A DNA stretch of 64,000 bases from Denticeps clupeoides (taxonomy: Eukaryota > Chordata > Actinopteri > Clupeiformes > Denticipitidae), in assembly GCF_900700375.1 (NCBI RefSeq), contig NC_041717.1:310001-374000 (forward strand), given 5' to 3'. How positions within the stretch are numbered: the stretch's first letter is position 1; the number at the start of each line of letters is the position of its first letter. Shown here piece after piece: positions 34,441 through 46,499 of the stretch. The notes under the pieces are model-generated. The model had not been told where the DNA came from and searched no databases. It saw only the letters and a list, made by a program, of their open reading frames with translations. Made by a program: the position numbers and the translations under genes.

Positions 34441-36593
34441 ATGCCGCTGGGGTTGAAACCGTGCTGTGCGGTTTGTAAAACAAACAGCTCTTCGATGTGG
34501 AAGAAGGGGAGCCAAGGGGAGATCTTGTGCCACAGCTGCACGGGGAAGAGCTGCAGTAGCAGTGGCTCGTTGGGCCCGTCTGCGTCTATCGCTCCACAGC
34601 AGAATAACGGTGGAAAACAGGTCGGAAGCAATTTTCCTGGTCAAAAAATGTTAATACAGTAGACATATGGCCATGGATTTTCATGTCAAGCTGTGATTTT
34701 TGTCTACACCCTCTGCATGTGGTTCTCAAAAAGTACCACCAGCTATCTGGCTTTTAAATGACAGTTGCCCAAAATTAATATTACTAAATGAATATGTGAT
34801 TCCATTCACTGCAGTTTAAATCTTCATCAGCTTTATTTAGCCATTAAAGCTTCTGAACTCTGTACTAAAGTGAACCCCAGCGTTCTCTTATCCTGTCTGG
34901 CTATGTGCATGCTTTGCCATACTCCCTCCTGATGAAATTCATTATCCAGTCCAAACAGGAGATTCACAGGAGGTCGGCACGGTTGAGAAGCACTAAGTAC
35001 AAAGCACCAGCTTCCGAGAAGAAGGTTTCTACTAAAGGAAAAGGCAGGAGACACATCTTCAAGCTGAAAAATGTAAGACGTCAGAAACATCCCAATATCA
35101 GTGATGTATGACTGTAGTTCTAACAGATTTCTTTTTTCCAGCCTATCAAAGCTCCAGAGTCCGTGTCCACAATTATCACTTCAGAATCAGTGTTTTATAA
35201 GGTATGTGCGTTTACCATGAAAACTTAGAACCTTTTGGATGCTTTAGTTAAATTCTTTTTTTTTTATTAATTCACAGGGGGTGTACTACCAAATAGGAGA
35301 CGTCATCAAAGTTGCTGATGAAGATGATGGAAAGCCATACTTTGCACAGATCCGTGGTTTCATTCAGGATCAATACTGCGAGAAGAGCGCTGCTCTGACC
35401 TGGCTGATTCCAACACAGGCCAGCCCCAGAGACCAGTTTGACCCCGGAACCTACATCATAGGTGTGTGGCTGGCTTGTAAAGGAAAGTGAAGTGATTGTC
35501 ATTGTGATACACAGCACACAGTGACAACGAAAAATGCTTTTAACAGTCACCCTCAGTATGCCGCATGAAAGGCGCTCAGGGAGCAGTGTGTGGGGACAGC
35601 ACCTTGATCAAGGGCACCCCGCTAGGCCACCACTTCCAACAGTGCTGTTTCTCTGGATATTTTAATCTATGTCCATGGAGTTAATTTTTGTTTGAAGTTG
35701 TGTGTATTCAGTTTGAATTTGTGAATCAGGGTTGAGGACATTGGTGATGGCCTAGCGGTTAAGGAAGCAGCCATGTAATCAGAAGGTTTCGAATCCCGAT
35801 CTGCCAAGATGCCACTGATTTCACTGTGTGCACTGTGTGCACTGTGTGCTGTGCTGCTCCATATCACAAGTGACAATCACTTCATTTTACAAATTAAAGC
35901 TATGAATGTGTGGTATCAGTTTTTAAGTAGTATTACGCCCTTATTAAACCTCGCACTGCACCTCGTTTACTCCGAGCCTCCAGTACTGCTCGCTTGGTCC
36001 CTCCATCTCTGAAGGTAAAAGGAAAACATTCATCTAGACTCTTCTCCGTCTTGGCCCCTCGGTGGTGGAATGAACTTCCCCTCGAGTTCAGAACAGCTCA
36101 GTCACTGAGCACCTTCAAACGACAGCTCAAGACCTTTCTCTTTAAAGAATATTTAGATTAAATTGTAATTTTCTTGTTGTTGAACTTTGTGTACAGAATC
36201 TACAACAGAGTGAATAAAATAGATGTATTCATAGTTGGGGTCCTAGTGAACCGGAATTGATCTCTTCATCGATGGTAACTTGAAAGCACGTTGTAAGTCG
36301 CTCTGGATAAGGGCGTCTGCCAAATGCCGTAAATGTAACTGAAAGTCAGATTTTTTTTTTTGAGTCATCGTCGTTCAGATTTAAAACCACAATGTTCTGC
36401 AGGGCCGGAAGAGGACCTGCCCAGGAGGATGGAGTACCTGGAGTTTGTGTGCCACGCCCCGTCTGAGTACTTCAGGTCCCGCAGCTGCCCTTTCCCCACC
36501 ATTCCCATCCGTCCAGAGAAAGGCTACATCTGGACTCACATAGGACCCAGTCCTGCTGCTGCTTTCAGGGAGGCTGTCGGGACAGTGAACTAA
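34441..36593 (+). CDS. GATAD1: GATA zinc finger domain-containing protein 1, complete
   Basis: Nuclear chromatin reader associated with H3K4me3-binding complexes. Five exons: 34441-34620, 34950-35072, 35142-35201, 35278-35461, 36403-36593, giving 245 aa (human 269). The start MPLGLKPCCAVCKTNSSSMW and the atypical GATA finger C-x2-C-x17-C-x2-C (CCAVC ... ILCHSC) are intact. The Gly-rich linker is much shorter than in human, accounting for the length difference. SKQEIHRRSARLRSTKYK, STKGKGRRHIFKLKN, the BAH-like GVYYQIGDVIKVADEDDGKP, FIQDQYCEKSAALTWLIPT and MEYLEFVCHAPSEYF follow. Intron 4 holds two SINEs and an L2-like LINE 3' end. Orthology is secure. Confidence 0.96.
35484..35637 (-). repeat. 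SINE with internal deletion (GATAD1 intron 4)
   Basis: Tail and middle of the main SINE are joined to a short head remnant (complement of CCCGCTAGGCCACCACTTCC). The tRNA-like B box is deleted. Confidence 0.75.
35742..35890 (+). repeat. SINE with internal deletion (GATAD1 intron 4)
   Basis: SINE head GTGATGGCCTAGCGGTTAAG and tail TGACAATCACTTCATTTT are present. The middle is deleted and GTGCACTGT is tandemly repeated. Confidence 0.75.
35940..36345 (+). mobile_element. LINE 3' end, L2/Rex-like
   Basis: Decayed coding text for the C-terminus (CTTGGCCCCTCGGTGGTGGA, then CCTTCAAACGACAGCTCAAG for the usual TFKRQLKT) is followed by a 3' UTR ending TCGCTCTGGATAAGGGCGTC and GCCGTAAATGTAA. That tail is shared with the second SINE family, as expected when a SINE borrows a LINE 3' end. 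Confidence 0.65.
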
Positions 36594-36622
36594 GCCCCCC
36601 CCCCCCCCCCCCCCCCCCCCCC
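36594..36622 (+). repeat. Poly-C tract in GATAD1 3' UTR
   Basis: An uninterrupted run of about 28 C begins 2 nt after the stop codon (TAAG then C). Its length may be inexact because of sequencing error. The polyadenylation signal AATAAA follows at 36675-36680. Confidence 0.85.
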
Positions 36623-36699
36623 ATTTTGGTTATGTGATGACGACAAGGGTCTAGCCTACGGCTAAATGTTTTGTAATAAAATGAAATAAGGATATTGCT

Positions 36700-37327
36700 T
36701 GATTTTGGTGGGTTTTGCACACAGCGATGTATTAGGCCATTTTAACACTTCTAAGTGTCAGGTGATATAATTCATGACTAAGTACCCAGTAGTGAGTGTT
36801 CATTCTTTGCAGATACTCACGTAACATAATTGGTCGTTCTCCTGTGTTTAGAACATCAGTGGTGGATTGTTACCCTTTCATATACTGTAAAACCAGCCAG
36901 TGTAGGCGCCATAATCACAACAAAGGTCTGATGTATTTCTGATTTATGAGGGGGAGGCTGAACAATGCCTTGCCCAAGCAATGGTAATTTTGTGATATTT
37001 CTGTAAAAAAAAGTTTGGAAAAGTTGGAAACAAAAGTTTTATGGGATCTGTGAAGGATTTTAATCAGGATGGTTTTGTGAGTTCTAAAGAGATTTGGCAT
37101 TTATGTTTGTTTAATACACACTTCATATGAATAAACAGAAAGGGCAGAAACATGAGGGGGGGGGTTCAGCTGCCAAAGGCCATGAGAACATGAGACAGCT
37201 GCTGCTAAATATACCCTGTGACGGGCACAGACACAGAAGAGAACGCTCGTCTCATCCAGCGCTTCTCAGCCTAGTGAAGACCACACTGAAGAGCTGAGGG
37301 GCAGGAAGTGAGTGGACCTGGGCAGCC
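36700..37327 (+). promoter_or_regulatory. LRRC14B: LRRC14B upstream region with muscle-type motifs
   Basis: Two CAGCTG E-boxes (37167-37172 and 37196-37201) stand next to CTAAATATA at 37205-37213, which fits a MEF2 site at all but one position or a TATA box. The start codon follows about 115 nt later. I recall LRRC14B as heart- and muscle-enriched, which would fit. Upstream of 37150 I see nothing specific. Confidence 0.45.
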
Positions 37328-40094
37328 ATGAAGAGCCTGCGCTTCCTGTCAGCCGAGTCTTTCGTGTTGAGTGGTAGGAGAGCTCAGGACATCAGCTGCC
37401 TCACGTACAACCTCTACCCACTCCTCTTCAAAGCAGCGTACTTGCATGAGCAAAGGACACTGCTTCACGACCTGGTCCAGAACTGGCCGCTCCCTGAGTT
37501 ACGCCTACAAAGGCTTCTGGGAAGAACAAAGGATTGCAAGGAAGATCTGACTGCGAGAACCTGCCACCAATGCATGGAGGCCATTTTGATGGGACTGCAG
37601 GACTATGTCCTGTGCGCTCCAATGACTTATGGAAAAGTCCTACGTGTGGCAGACCTGACAGGAATCCGTGACTTGGAGCACCAGGCCTGTCGCTGCGGAC
37701 GACCCATGGGCCGCTGGGCACGCACTCAGTTGCTCGCTCGCATCTGCTACCAGGTGATGGTGGCCCTGCAAGCAGAGGACGTACCACCCTCAGCTTTTGA
37801 GGTAAAGGTGGACGTGCACGTGGAGGCGTTTGTGACTGGCTGGAGCTTTGAGATGGTGTCCCAGGCGTTGCTGCTGCGACGCCACTGTCCACTGAAGCTG
37901 CACTGCACGGCTCTTCGCACTGACTCCATGTCCCTCCCCAATCTCTTCTACCTGCTGCCGCTGGCAGAGCCAGAGGGCCTGTGCCGGCTGGACATGGTGC
38001 ACAACATCAACCTCAAGGCACCACACCTAGAAGTCATGCTGACAAAGCTGAAGTTTAAGTCACTGCGTGCGCTCACGCTGCCGGCGGGGACCGTGGACGT
38101 GCGGCGGTTTGGCCAAGGGGATGCAGAATTACTGATGACTCTGGGTGAACTGCTCAGTCAGCTCATCTGCCTCTCAGAGCTGGGCGTGGCCTTCTCCTCC
38201 CTCACGGGACACCTGCGCAGGCTGCTCAGGTGAGGGTGTGAGGAGAAAGATCCTTCTCTGCATTCTCCAAAAATATACTGTACTAACTAACACACACATT
38301 AAAGTTCTAACACAACATTTTCAGACTTAAAATTTCAATTTACACTTGTGAGGTTATGTAGTAAACAAAGCAAAATTTTTAATGTTTCAAAGCGGTGAAG
38401 ACTCATCTCATGAAGCTGCTCTCACTGTGATTGTTCATCATATTTAATTTATGATGTATGAACACCACTCAAGTCCTGGTTTGATGCAACAGAAGCAATT
38501 CAAATGATTCAAGAATAGACTGATATTGTGTTTCTAGAAAATGAATTTGAATTGTGTATATTTTAATCAAAATTGCATAATTTGAATAGTTTAATGTCAG
38601 TTGTTACATTAACTCTGAATTCCAATTAACTGCATTCTATACACATTCACTTTTTTTAATTTCAGTTTACTGAGACGCTCAGAGCTCCTTTTCATATCTT
38701 TGACAGTTCTGCAGATTGGGGTAAAGCAGTATTAAGTATCATGGATGTAGCAGCACCCACAGCTACTTGAACTTGTTAGCCGGTTCATTTGCATATTTAC
38801 TTCATAAAGTAGATAGCAAAATCAGGCAGACAGAGCTGACATTACATAAGGAAGAAGCATTGAATCTATAGCATGTTGGGATTTGAGACAACATTGATGC
38901 TTTAATGCTGAAAGTTCATGATGACATTAAAACAGTAATGTTGCTAATTGGGATCAAATTGTCTTGTGGACGTAGCTGATGTACTTTGTCCTTGCTATAC
39001 CCATGAAAACATAGATCTACAATTTAATTGAAACATTTAGCTGGCAGTTACAGCGTGAAAGTTCATTTTCAAATTTTTTGCTTCATGAAATAAAATCTGT
39101 AGTCTCCCTCCTCAGTCCGCTGACCACCCCACTGCAGCGTCTGGACTTGACCAACTGCGGTCTGACTGCAGTGGACATGGCCTACTTGGCCAACAGTCTG
39201 CACAGTGAACACCTGGTGCAGCTGGATCTGAGTGGCCATGATGTCTGTGAACTGTTCCCCAACACATTCCGAAAGCTCATCCACCGCAGTGCAGAAACAC
39301 TGACCAGCCTGGGCCTGGAAGAGTGCAACCTGGATGAGGAGAATCTGGAGATATTGGTCCAGGCCCTGGGACCCTGCCATGTCCTGGAGGAGCTGAAGAT
39401 CCTGGGCAATCCGCTGAGCCGCACTGCCCTCCAGAGACTCTTCTCCATGCTGGCCCAGAACTTCCCTGCACTCAGGTACTAATGCTGAAACTCTGGAGGC
39501 ACAACTGGTAGTCCAGTGTCCCTTTTCATTATACACGCCTATTTTTAGCCCTCTTTGACCTCCAGAATCTCAGGACTGTTCCATAATAAAATGCTCTGGG
39601 ATCAGTGTTTGAACCAATACAAGGTCATCTCCACGGTCACAGTAATAGTGGGAATGTTAGACAAAAGAACAGTGGTATTGAAATAGTAAGACATAGAACA
39701 GTGGTATTAAAAAAGTGAGACAAGTGACCCGTGACATTAGAAACTATTAATACTTTACTGTATTTTCACTGTTATCTTTTGTAGGTATGTAGAGATGCCA
39801 GTGCCATGTGATTGCTACCCTGAGAGCACCACCTACCCTCTGGATGACACTGCTTTGCTCTGCTATGACCATGAAAAGTTCCAAGACATGAGGGCAGCAT
39901 TGATAAATGTGTTGGAGAGGGCTGGGAAGGGGCATGTGGAGGTGTGCACCCCCCTCTTAGGGGCATATGACCCAGACATCCAAGAAACATCCAAAGAGCT
40001 TGGTGTGTCCATGATTCACTCCTTTCAGGATGTGATTGGCAGCTTCATGAATACCATTACTGGTGTGGTAGAAAAGAGGGGAAACAGAATTTAA
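37328..40094 (+). CDS. LRRC14B: Leucine-rich repeat-containing protein 14B, complete
   Basis: Member of the PRAME/LRRC14 leucine-rich repeat family; molecular function not established. Three exons: 37328-38229, 39116-39475, 39785-40094, giving 523 aa (human about 514). The start [13 protein letters not shown] matches human MRSLRFISAEALV. The conserved N-terminal text is [24 protein letters not shown] and [16 protein letters not shown], typical of LRRC14B rather than LRRC14. LRR-type text includes [32 protein letters not shown] and [15 protein letters not shown]. The C-terminus [13 protein letters not shown] and [16 protein letters not shown] is also characteristic. Polyadenylation signals AATAAA lie at 40266 and 40291. 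Neighbouring GATAD1 and UQCRB are unlinked to it in human as I recall. Confidence 0.94.
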
Positions 40095-40394
40095 CATACA
40101 ACTGAATACATTGGACTAAAACCCAGAGGACTGTAGAAGACAGATGAAAAAATCATCTACACAGTTTAATGGCTGAGTTTGAATAGCAGTAGTTCACCAG
40201 GCAACAAGGTAGTTATAAATAAATGCTTTGAGAAGTGCTGTTAAAATTGTAAAAATAGATTTTGCAATAAATTAGTACATATTGATTTACAATAAAGGTT
40301 TCTTTTGTGAAAAGTTGTTGCTCAATCATAAATCCTATTACTCCGATGTTTATACAATGAACCCACGTGTCCAACTCAGCCACGTCTCACGAGA

Positions 40395-40770
40395 TCCCTT
40401 TATTCTGTTCAGGGCTGGCGACACGGATCCCATAATGCAGTGCGCACTTTGCTGACAAACTGAGCGCCGTACGAATTGAGTTTACACAGGGCTTTGGTGA
40501 CTTTGAAGCACAAAAAAAAATAATTGAGCTGCTTCACAACCTTTTTTTTCTATGTGGGAATGCTCCTGTACAGATTCAGTGGCTGTTAAAAAGATTGCGC
40601 TCGACAAGGCAACTGAAGCGCTGCATTATGAGATCCGTAGTTTGTGTGTTGACGCCGCTTCATGGATCTGTATGTGGTGATCTCATGAGATTGAAACCCA
40701 TGCTCTATACCATGCAGAAATTGAAATGTGCATATGTTCAGAACAATAAACTTCTCTCATTTCATGATAA
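40395..40770 (-). repeat. Dispersed repeat, family unknown
   Basis: Part of this stretch (about 40560-40675) reappears reverse-complemented at 51785-51890: ACACACAAACTAC, CATAATGCAG, TTCAGTTGCCTTG and AATCTGTACAGGAGCA are shared. No coding frame is present and no family is recognised. It lies in the short LRRC14B-UQCRB convergent spacer. Confidence 0.6.
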
Positions 40771-40878
40771 AGTTGTCAAGGGATCATTTAATTATTAGAC
40801 TGTACACAGAATACAATTTCATTTTTAAATACAACAAAGAGAGACGAGCGGGAAATTTAATTCCTGCTGATACGACTT

Positions 40879-41806
40879 CTACTTCTTCTGCCACTCCTCT
40901 CGCTCCACCCTTTCCCGGATCACCTCTTTCAGGTAGGGCTCCAGGTAGTGCTTATCCTGCAGGACCATAGAGATCACCATTACCAATCAAGCAATCGTTT
41001 AAAATAAAGTATATCTTCATTAGTTTTATGTCTGTGCTGATACAAAGAGAAACTAGAAATGGGGTTGAGACAATTCCTAACTGATTGTAGGGAGAACACG
41101 CAATTAAATAATATGACCTCTTCAAATTTTGTCCACTGTTGCTTTGGCAGGATCTGATGTTTCATGGACAGGTCCAGAGCTCTCTTGATGCGGAACATCC
41201 TGTCGTTGTAGACGTTTTCCGGCAGCCGGCGGACAGCCTCCTTCACATCCGTGTCCTCGTACATCGTGTCATCCCGCAGCAAGCCTGAGACAGTACAGAG
41301 TAAATCGTCACAGCAGCCACGGACGCGATTTAATCCCAGTAAAAACACGCCACAGGGCCTACTCACCCAATTTATTGAAACCACATGAGTTGTAGTACCA
41401 TTTCCGGAAGCCATCCACCAGCCTGCCGCCCGCAACTACAAGACGGAACACGACAGGACAGGGATCAATTGGAAGGACTGGAATTCTCTCCGTACTACTG
41501 GCATCGGACATTTCACCAGCGTCGCCCGCATTCTCTTTCACCGCTTACTTACTTACACCTCCCACAACCAACGCGAGTTTCGAACGATTCAGCCAGGAGC
41601 CTTAAGAGCTGCTAACTGCGCTAACAGCGGACACACGGCAGAGGACACCGCGGACACGCGACATTGCTAGTTGGATAAAACCGAAATTAAAACTCCCTGA
41701 ACTAAATCCTGTCACAGGGCGCACGATTGTTGGTCTCTTTTTAAAAAAACATTCTGATGCTGGTTTAAAATTCGCCACTGATGTTACCTGGTGCCCTCGA
41801 CGCCAT
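40879..41806 (-). CDS. UQCRB: Cytochrome b-c1 complex subunit 7, complete
   Basis: 14-kDa subunit of respiratory complex III in the mitochondrial inner membrane, contacting cytochrome b on the matrix side and needed for assembly. Four exons: 41806-41788, 41435-41367, 41284-41118, 40956-40879, giving 110 aa (human 111). It reads [83 protein letters not shown] and the end [18 protein letters not shown], all collinear with human. The exon 3 donor is GTCATA, weak but in phase. A minus-strand ATTAAA lies at 40792-40787. In human UQCRB neighbours MTERF3 and PTDSS1, as here. Confidence 0.97.
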
Positions 41807-41930
41807 CTTCTACCACTCCAGGGGCGCGTTGAATTGTGGATAATGTGACGCGCTGGTTACGTCATCTCTCTGTGACGGCGTCTCAATTATCACTAATGTG
41901 GAGGTGGAGGTAGATAAATATCAGAGTATT
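41807..41930 (-). promoter_or_regulatory. UQCRB: UQCRB promoter
   Basis: The GC-rich flank just upstream of the start codon is TATA-less. It holds TTACGTCA, a CRE-like motif, near 41858-41865. The start site is inferred. Confidence 0.5.
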
Positions 41931-42309
41931 ATTAATCATTTCCAATATAGATAGAAGTAATAAAGTAATATGAGATATATTGAAATCGTTAACATTGAGC
42001 GTAACCAGCTGAGGTTTTCTAACCAAAAATTACAGGACATAAAATGAACAAAGTTCACCTCAAATTTGCAGTTTTTAAAATCTGTCAGTTCTAGTTTGAC
42101 TTCTGAAAACAACATGATGATGTAGATGAATGGCCTTAAAGCAAATGGCGTAGCATGACAAACCCTCATAGTATTGCTTTTGTGTACAACCTAATTTATA
42201 CTTCTACAAAAAAATGTATATTTTATATAATAAACAGATAACCTTCCGTGTCCAACACAACTGTTACAAACGAGATATCACTCTCAAACCATTTTCCATT
42301 AAATACTGA

Positions 42310-43640
42310 CTTTCTGTTTAAGTTCAGTTTATTTATAGAGCACCTTTAAACCACCAGTTGACCAAGGTGCTGTACAAAGTAATGTGTACTTAAAATGGAC
42401 AGCTAAGAACAAATGCATAAAACATTTAAATAATTAAATAATAAAAATATAAAAGCAGGACATAAATCAATAAAACATAATCACAGGACAAAAACAATAA
42501 AAGTAAAAATAACAATAAACATCGCTCTTTACCCAATTCTAACAAAAAGCTGCAGAGAAAATGTGAGTTTTTAACCTTGTCTTAAAACCTGTCGAGTGGG
42601 AGCTGATCTAACATGCCAGGGAAGGCTGTTCCACAGCTTGGGAGCTGTGACCCCAAAAGCTCTATCTCCACGAGTCTTTAGCCTAGTCCTAGGCGTGGTC
42701 AAGAGCAGCTGATCAGATGACCGAAGTTGTCTTGCTGGACTGTAGATGTGGAGAAGGTAACAGAGGTACAATTAGAAATATCTTAAACTCTGCCATAAAC
42801 TTCACTGGTAACCGATGAAGTGAGGCCAGAATCAGGGAAATGTGGTCACGCTTTCACTTGCCAGTGAGCAGATGAGCCACCGCATTTTGCACTAGTTGCA
42901 GCTGATGGGTTATGGACCGACCAATACCAAAGTATAATGAATTACAGAAATCCAGCCATGAGGTGATAAATGCATGGATAACACACTCCAGATCCCCAGG
43001 TGGTAAATAACCTTTGACCTTGGATATAGTCCTTAATTGACTTGTTTTTATGACTGAGGACACTTGTTTATCAAATGTAAAATCACTATCAAAGGTCACA
43101 CCAAGATTTCTTATGGATGGTTTGAGAAATTGGGACAAGGGACCTAAAAGGGACCTTTGTTGTGTCCGAAAAGGATAACTTTTTTTTTCTCAGTAAGGCA
43201 CTCAACAACGGGCCAAATAGAATCATTACTAATAGCTTTAATGGCATGTAGATCTGGACATAATCTGCATAGCAATGAAAAGCGATGTTGTGTTTTCTGA
43301 AAATTGACCCCAGCGGCAGTACGTATCACCATATGTGTGGGGAGCAGTAGCTGAGGTGAAGTCACCTACAAAAATAGCGAAACTCTGACCAGTTAGGTAT
43401 GATCGTAACCAAGCAAGGGCGTTACCTCTAATGTCTACACAGTGCTCTAGATGTGACAGCAAAATCCCATGGCCCTCAGTGTCGAAAGTTTACAGAATCA
43501 ACATCCAACATAAGGTCATTTGTGACTCAAAAAAGTGCGGTTTCGGTGCTATGATAGGGTTTAAAACCAGACTGGAATTTTTCATAAATATTATTTGACT
43601 CCAAAAAGGATGGTAGCTGGTTGAATTGTGGCTTTAAGTA
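42310..43640 (-). mobile_element. L2-type LINE, reverse-transcriptase C-terminal half, decayed
   Basis: Minus-strand pieces in order: KFQSGFKPYHSTETALL, LSHLEHCVDIRGNALAWLRS, YLTGQSFAIFVGD, then SIRNLGVTFDSDFTFDKQVS, LDFCNSLYFGIG, LQLVQNAVAHLLTG, and TPRTRLKTRGDRAFGVTAPK LWNSLPWHVR. These are hallmarks of L2/Maui reverse transcriptases (usual RLQLVQNAAARLLT, APKLWNSLP). Stops and deletions remove function; the YADD block is not found intact. Confidence 0.85.
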
Positions 43641-43899
43641 GGACAACTTTACTTCTCATAGATTACACATTGCATGTCTTGCATCTCAGATTTTCAGATA
43701 TGCTTTATTCATTCCTTTACTCAAAGGAAAACGTTTCGTGTAAAAAATATGTTAAATAAATCTGTTCTTATCTGTCCTGTTTCCTTTAAGGAGCCCTTAG
43801 GAGTTGATATAAGAAGGCATTGAAAAGAAATGCATTTATTTCATGGATTCAAATTGATTTTTATTGTCATATGTACAAAGTAGTGTACAGAGTATAATG

Positions 43900-44112
43900 C
43901 AGTTGTTATTTGCTATCTTCACAGTTTAGACAATTAGTGCAACATAAGAATTTAAGATGGACTGCCACCACCATGCTTCACAGTAGAGATAGTAACAGCC
44001 AGGTGATAAGCAGTGCCTGTTTTCATCCAGACATGACGCTTTTGAGTTACAGTCTGAGACACTCCAAGCACTCTGCCATCTGCCTTTTAGTGAGGAGTGG
44101 TTTCCGCCTGGT
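43900..44112 (-). mobile_element. Tc1-like transposase scrap
   Basis: In minus sense ACTGTGAAGCATGGTGGTGG (usual Tc1 text for TVKHGGG) follows a degraded segment. No longer frame survives, so this is a weak call. Confidence 0.4.
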
Positions 44113-45010
44113 TTAGCATATTAAGAATGGTTGACCTTCAAGATGGGTCTCTGGTGTAAAGAAGGGCAAAGCCAGAACATATGAATAATACTGGCCGAGG
44201 AATGCTGACATTGGTCACAAAATGGACCGACGCCCTCATAGATTTGTGACTTGGCCTCAACTTTATCGTAAATGGATGATCCATGAACTTGCAGCAGAAA
44301 CTCCTCCCAAATCTCATCAGGAATTTCCTGTCCCAAATCCTCCTCCCAAAGTGTCTTCAGAGGGGTTAGCACATAAATGAAAAATTTGATTAGATATATA
44401 AGAAACTGAACCTTTCAGAGATTACCTTTTAAGAAGGTCATCTAAAACAGTCTGGGGGTCGATTGGGAAATGTGGGAAAGGTATGATGAGCAAAGCTATG
44501 CACCTGCAAGTATCTAAAGAAATGCTGCTGAGGAAGAGAATATTTATGAAGCAGTTGTGAGAAAGAGGCAAAGACGTTGTCTATGTATAGGCCTTTAAAC
44601 AGTGAATGCCAGCTTTTGACCACATAGCGAACAGATCATCAACTAAAGATGGAGGGAACTGGTGTTTTGCAGCCAGCGGGGCATAGGTGGACGAAGCTTG
44701 TAACCCAAATTAATGTTTAAATTGAGCCCACATTCTGAGAGAAGTTTTAACAATCCTATTCTTGGTATAAGGCAAAGTGTGCACTGGAACTTTTAATAGC
44801 TCATTAATTGTGTGGAAGATTATTGCAGTTATTATTATTACTGAGAGATTGTCTATCACTATGTACTGCATCATTACAGATGTCAATGTACAGTTTAAGA
44901 GCATTATGGTGAGTTGTTAAGTTTGACTTCCTCCAGTTGGTGGACATGCTCAGTGAGACACTTTTAAAATACTTTCCTTCTAATACCTTAAGGTGTCCCA
45001 CCCACTGTGT
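44113..45010 (-). mobile_element. L1/Tx1-like LINE ORF2 C-terminal region, decayed
   Basis: Minus-strand frames read VWAQFK-type text, SWHSLFKGLYIDNVFASFSQ, LPQQHFFRYLQVHSF, then TLWEEDLGQEIPDEIWEEFL and FCDQCQHSSASIIHMFWLCP. The C-x2-C ... H-x4-C zinc knuckle of L1-type ORF2 C-termini is visible. Frameshifts separate the blocks. Confidence 0.8.
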
Positions 45011-45479
45011 TTTGTAAATCATACAATGACCATTATAAACAAAACACCAGAAACTGGTTTGATCATGCCTTGGACTTTTTAATATCTTTTTAATAACGTT
45101 CAGCTCTGGTCAGATACCGAGCCTGTCTGGGTGTTCATCATATTTCGTTAAGGTTCAGTGTTGGACACTACAGTACAGCTCCATGTGTTTTTATTCAGGG
45201 TTCCCACTCTAAATGAGACTTTTCCATGACTTTCCCTTACCAAAAAGCAGAATTTCCATGACCTCCCAAATAAAGAAATGTCCAATATAACGTTTGGGTG
45301 ACGAGCAGAAAAGGGCATTTACAGGGGTTATAGAATTCAAAACTGTACGTACATCATTGGTGAATATAGGCAGCTTGGACTGTTGAATGGAACAAATAAA
45401 AACCTCAATTCCATCTCTAACATCATCTACATCTTTTTTTGTATTATTATTTTTGAGCAAAACAAAAACACTCAAGCGG

Positions 45480-46499
45480 AACAAACATGTAAATACTTAT
45501 CAGGTGACCTATAAAGCTCTAAATGGTCTCGCCCCGCAATACCCGAGTGAACTTTTGGTTCTTTACGAACCGCCACGCCCCCTTCGATCAATGGGTGCGG
45601 GGTCACTACTGGTACCAAAAGTACAGAAGGTCACAGCTGGGAGCAGATCCTTCTCCTATAGAGCTTCGCAGTTGTGGAACAGCTTGCCTGTCAGTATCCG
45701 GGACTCAGACACAGTCTCAGTGTTTAAATCCAATCTGTTTTCTCTGGCTTTTTGTCCTAGACCCTCATTTCACTTCACTTTGACGCAGTGTCAATTATAA
45801 AGTCCAGTTTATCAAAGAGTCCCCCTGTTAGACACAGACAAAGTTAAATTCACCCTAGTTAGGATGTCCTAGTTAGTATACCGGGCCACTGTAGCACCAA
45901 TATACCATTATAACCACATATTTCAGTATCGGTCGTACAGTGCAACCGTCTGCCGCTACTTCTGTTTGTTTTTCTCCGAGACACGGAATCAAACACATAG
46001 ACAACTGGCAGACCCCAGTGAAGAGACCAGCAAATAAATCCTGGCTCCTGACAACTGCTAAACAAGGACATACCATGAAACAAACCAGAGGGTCACCACA
46101 GCCACCAACACCGTTACAACTACAGCTTCAGGGATCTTCAAGTGGACCAGTAACATCATTATGGACACGTAATCTAGACCATGACACTGGACTACATTCT
46201 GGACTTCTCCAACCCTACAACTGTAGGACTTATTATTATATCATCCCCAACCATGCACTGACACCATTTGCAGGCTCACTCTACCCTGGAAGGGGGTCCC
46301 TCTCTGTATCACTCCTTCCCAACATTTCTTCCTTTCTTTTTTTTCTCTCTCCTAGAGTTTTTTTTGTGTGGAGTTTTTCCTTGTGTGCAGAAGGGTCAAG
46401 TGTGGGGGGTGTCAACTGTAGGGCCTGTCAAAGCCCATTGAGACATACTGTATGTGATTTTGGGCTATATAAGAAATAAACGTTGTTGTTGTTGTTGTT
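45480..46499 (+). mobile_element. L2-like LINE 3' end with (GTT)n tail
   Basis: Plus-strand frame QVTYKALNGLAPQYPSELL, LLVPKVQKVTAGSRSFSYRA, SQLWNSLPVSIRDSDTVSVF, KSNLFSLAF is a Rex/L2-group ORF2 C-terminus. The 3' UTR ends GGGCTATATAAGAAATAAAC and a GTTGTTGTTGTTGTT tail, typical of L2-type priming. It is 5' truncated. Confidence 0.8.
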
